Origin: DATKCN01 sp035513175
GTDB lineage: Bacteria; Chloroflexota; Chloroflexia; Thermomicrobiales; CFX8
Direction: 5' to 3'
Length of the DNA: 34,015 bases
Assembly: GCA_035513175.1 (NCBI GenBank)
Contig: DATKCN010000287.1
Coordinates: 1-34,015 of the forward strand
Positions 31,561-34,015 of this stretch are shown here, one piece after another (the stretch's first letter is position 1; the number at the start of each line of letters is the position of its first letter). A program made the translations under genes and the position numbers. A model generated the notes under the pieces. It searched no databases, had not been told where the DNA came from, and was given only the letters and a program-made list of their open reading frames with translations.

Positions 31561-34015
31561 CTATTGCCAGTTGTCGGGATTATCATCCAATGGCGCCGAT
31601 CCTTTCCACGGTCGCAGGCGCTGTACGAAGTGCTTGAACAGCAACCCGCGAAGCTGGAGCCAGGCCTGGCGCGCGCGGAGCATGTCTGCCTGCACGGGCG
31701 GGCGGTTGCCGTACGTTTCGCGCACGTAAATGTCCGCCAGAAATTTCGCCGACAGCCGTGATCCAGGAACGCTCTTACCCAGCAGATCGGCGTACTCCGC
31801 TGGCGTCATCGACGGGGTCTGACGGATTCCCGACCACGACCCCCCACGCGAAAGTCGCGTGTACATCTGCGCGGCCTGCGTCATCCCACGCAAACCACGT
31901 AGCCACAAATACATGACGACGAGTATGATCGACAGCAGCGAGGCAGTACCGACCCGCAGCGCGATGTCCTGGCGGGTCAGCGAATTTCCGTCCGAGCCCG
32001 CGGCCGCACCCGTGCCGCGACCCTGACCTATGTCGCGTTCAAGGGCGGCCAGCTCTTCATCGAGTGGAAAGAACTCGAAGCCTGGTCCGCTTCCAATGAT
32101 GTCGTCGAGCTGCGGATCGCTCGATCCGCTCCCGGAAGGATCGCGCACGATCTCAGAACGGCTGGCGGTCGGCTCGAACGGCGCCCATCCATAGCCCTCG
32201 AAGTACACCTCCGGCCAAGCGTGTGCGTTGCGGTCACGGTACAGAAATCCGCCGAGCTCCGCGTCGCGCTCGGCTGGGAAGAACCCGGTCACCATGCGCG
32301 CCGGAAGTCCCGCGGCGCGCGCCATCACGACGAATGCTGAGGCGTAGTACTCGCAGTATCCCTGGCGCGTGTCGAACAATACGAAGTCAACGACATCCCG
32401 ATCGTCCGGGGGGAACGCGATCTCCTCGGTGTAGACGATGTTCTCGCGCAGCCAGCGCTCCAACGCCTTCGACTTGTCATACGGCGACTCGTGGCCGTCG
32501 GTGATCGCATGCGCGAGGTCGATTGTGCGCTGCGTCACGGTCTCCGGCAGCTGTAGATACCGATCAGTGACCAGTTCAGGATACGTGGCAGGGCTTTCGC
32601 GCAGATCCGCGGCGAACGACTGCGTCTCCAGCGCCGTAACATCGTAGCGCTGACCGGCCGCCAATCCATCTCGCGCGTAAACGGCTTCCACATCATCGAA
32701 GACCGGGAATTCTCCCGAGTACGTCATGAAATCAACCCGGTAGGTTTCCAGGTTGACGACGTAACGAACGTCGATGCCGCGCGACGCTAGATCCTGGATC
32801 TCAAGCGTCACGTCCGCGGGCTCGGGCAACGGTGGCAGCGGCTCAGGATCGGGCGTTGGGGTCGCCTCGACCGCGCCGTCTTCGCCCTCGTCAGTGCCCC
32901 CGCCACCTGGTGTGGGGGTCGGGGTCGACGGGGGCGGCGGTGGGGGCGGGGGCGACAGGTCGAGTTCCGCGAGCAGAATTGCGATCTGGCGCACCTCGGC
33001 CGGAATGTGGTCGGGCGCGCCGTCCTGAAGATTGACCTGAACGTCGGTCACGACTTGCCACGGGAGCACGAGATTCACGCCGATGCTTGAGCTGAGGAAC
33101 ACCTCGGGCGAAAAGACCAGGCTCCCGCGCGGGTTCTCGAGCACCAGCGTAAACGTCGCCTCGCGGCGCACCTCGTGTTGGCGCGGATCGACGGGAACGG
33201 ACGTATCTGGGCGCAGCTCAACCTGTGGCGGCAACTCCCTCGGTTCTTCATCTTCTTGCGGGCGCGAGAACTCGGAGCGCCACCCCGTTCCCGTGTACAC
33301 CGAGTAGCGATGCGCCGCCAGATATGGCGAATACGTTTCGCCGATTACCAGCACGACTGGGGTGTCGCTGAGTCGAAGCGGCCCTCCCAGATTGAAGTTG
33401 TCGTCGAACGCGGCGAAACCCCCGACGCCCCGGCCTCCCGTGCCGCGCAGCCCCGAAAAGAGCGTGTCAAACCGGCTCTCGACCGCCCTCCACGGCGCGT
33501 CGACCGACAGCCACAGGTCGTGCGCCTGCCGGCTCTGGGCGCTGGCCGGGAACGCCCAGCCAAATATCAGAACCAGCACCGCGAGGTACGACGCGGCCCA
33601 CATGCCACGCACAACGAGCAGGTCAGGGTAATCCATACGCATCTTGCGCCAGATCGTCTCGCGTTCGAGGATCGAAAATCGCACCAGGAGGATGAGGGCG
33701 AAGAACAGATACGCGACAACGTAACTGTTCGGGACCCGGAGGCTGTAGCCCAGATTAATGAACAGCACGATCCCGGGAAATACGAGCGCCGCCCAGATCC
33801 AGCGCGCGCGCAACACGAACCACATCGTGCCGTATGCCAGGAGAAACACCAGCAGCGAGCTGAAGAACACGAAGAGGTACAGGTCTTCGATCGGCTCCCC
33901 GGTCCACAGCTGTGCCAGCCACCGCTCCCAGCGAGCCCACAGCCACGTCAGCTTGGTCCATGGTCCTCCGATTCGGTCGTCCAGATACGCGGTCGTGAAG
34001 AACATGACCACGACC
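31561..34015 (-). CDS. Membrane transglutaminase-like protein (TgpA type), 5' end outside window
   Basis: At least 816 residues are in the window and the frame stays open to the edge, so the true start is probably beyond 34015. Residues ~40-150 contain membrane helices (LYLFVFFSSLLVFLLAYGTM and further). An extracellular region follows, with a proline/threonine-rich linker near 350-400. The transglutaminase core has Cys~552 (TRQGYCEYYASAFVVMARA), His~595 (RNAHAWPEVYF) and the third position in PFEPTASR. A last membrane helix (ASLLSIILVVMYLWLRGL) precedes a cytoplasmic DUF4129-like end (SMTPAEYADLLGKSVPG). The family lies next to MoxR ATPases in many genomes. Substrate unknown. Ribokinase follows 30 bases downstream. 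Confidence 0.88.
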   Translation of the reverse strand, partial: VVVMFFTTAYLDDRIGGPWTKLTWLWARWERWLAQLWTGEPIEDLYLFVFFSSLLVFLLAYGTMWFVLRARWIWAALVFPGIVLFINLGYSLRVPNSYVVAYLFFALILLVRFSILERETIWRKMRMDYPDLLVVRGMWAASYLAVLVLIFGWAFPASAQSRQAHDLWLSVDAPWRAVESRFDTLFSGLRGTGGRGVGGFAAFDDNFNLGGPLRLSDTPVVLVIGETYSPYLAAHRYSVYTGTGWRSEFSRPQEDEEPRELPPQVELRPDTSVPVDPRQHEVRREATFTLVLENPRGSLVFSPEVFLSSSIGVNLVLPWQVVTDVQVNLQDGAPDHIPAEVRQIAILLAELDLSPPPPPPPPSTPTPTPGGGGTDEGEDGAVEATPTPDPEPLPPLPEPADVTLEIQDLASRGIDVRYVVNLETYRVDFMTYSGEFPVFDDVEAVYARDGLAAGQRYDVTALETQSFAADLRESPATYPELVTDRYLQLPETVTQRTIDLAHAITDGHESPYDKSKALERWLRENIVYTEEIAFPPDDRDVVDFVLFDTRQGYCEYYASAFVVMARAAGLPARMVTGFFPAERDAELGGFLYRDRNAHAWPEVYFEGYGWAPFEPTASRSEIVRDPSGSGSSDPQLDDIIGSGPGFEFFPLDEELAALERDIGQGRGTGAAAGSDGNSLTRQDIALRVGTASLLSIILVVMYLWLRGLRGMTQAAQMYTRLSRGGSWSGIRQTPSMTPAEYADLLGKSVPGSRLSAKFLADIYVRETYGNRPPVQADMLRARQAWLQLRGLLFKHFVQRLRPWKGSAPLDDNPDNWQ

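Noticed and set aside
1..34015. CRISPR arrays, insertion sequences, phage or defence islands
   Set aside because: No regularly spaced repeats, transposase, integrase, attachment-site repeats or defence-gene signatures were seen.

Overview
The window is a GC-rich bacterial chromosomal segment of ordinary housekeeping and accessory genes. The gene set suggests Chloroflexota, probably Thermomicrobia-like: HemQ-type heme synthesis, a TroABCD-type metal importer, a large Asp-box propeller protein, an HPRT with an N-terminal extension, OtsAB trehalose synthesis and TgpA-like transglutaminases. That placement is inference from gene content. No phage genes, transposases or CRISPR arrays were seen.

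Layout. 1-500: the tail of a membrane protein, then tRNA-Asp with its promoter and terminator. 497-3637 (-): a 1046-residue Asp-box/sortilin-like propeller protein. 3860-5109 (+): a voltage-gated-type ion channel with a non-canonical pore, translationally coupled to a DUF1622 gene broken by an in-frame TAG. 5195-9659: an ATP-grasp ligase, YggX (-), a formyltransferase, kynureninase and a [2Fe-2S] ferredoxin. 9763-13686 (+): a metal-ion ABC importer operon (binding protein, ATPase, two permeases) behind a promoter that carries a DtxR/MntR-like inverted repeat; the second permease has a fused winged-helix-like tail. 13787-15142 (+): a class III aminotransferase that converges on an aquaporin (-) across a shared terminator. 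16116-19078 (-): a tight cluster of FixX-like ferredoxin, thioredoxin-fold [2Fe-2S] protein, PAP2 protein and a hypoxanthine phosphoribosyltransferase with a PD-(D/E)XK-like N-terminal domain. 19195-20697 (-): a decayed polysaccharide deacetylase behind hemQ. 20766-23393 (-): an M16 peptidase.

23497-27201 (-) is the most informative region. The ilvB-ilvH-ilvC operon is preceded by a consensus-like promoter, a 41-codon leader peptide with the run Ile4-Glu-Val2-Leu2, and an RNA segment whose strands can form a protector, an antiterminator or a terminator. This is a complete candidate for ribosome-mediated attenuation by all three branched-chain amino acids, found by reading the minus strand upstream of ilvB.

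27450-27858 holds tRNA-Arg(GCG), tRNA-Ser(CGA) and tRNA-Ser(GGA). 28129-30488 (+) is otsB-otsA for trehalose synthesis. 30616-34015 (-) is ribokinase behind a membrane transglutaminase that runs off the window edge. Two genes carry three nonsense codons in total, all TAG. TAG also ends many intact genes here, so these look like real inactivating mutations (or assembly errors) and not recoding.
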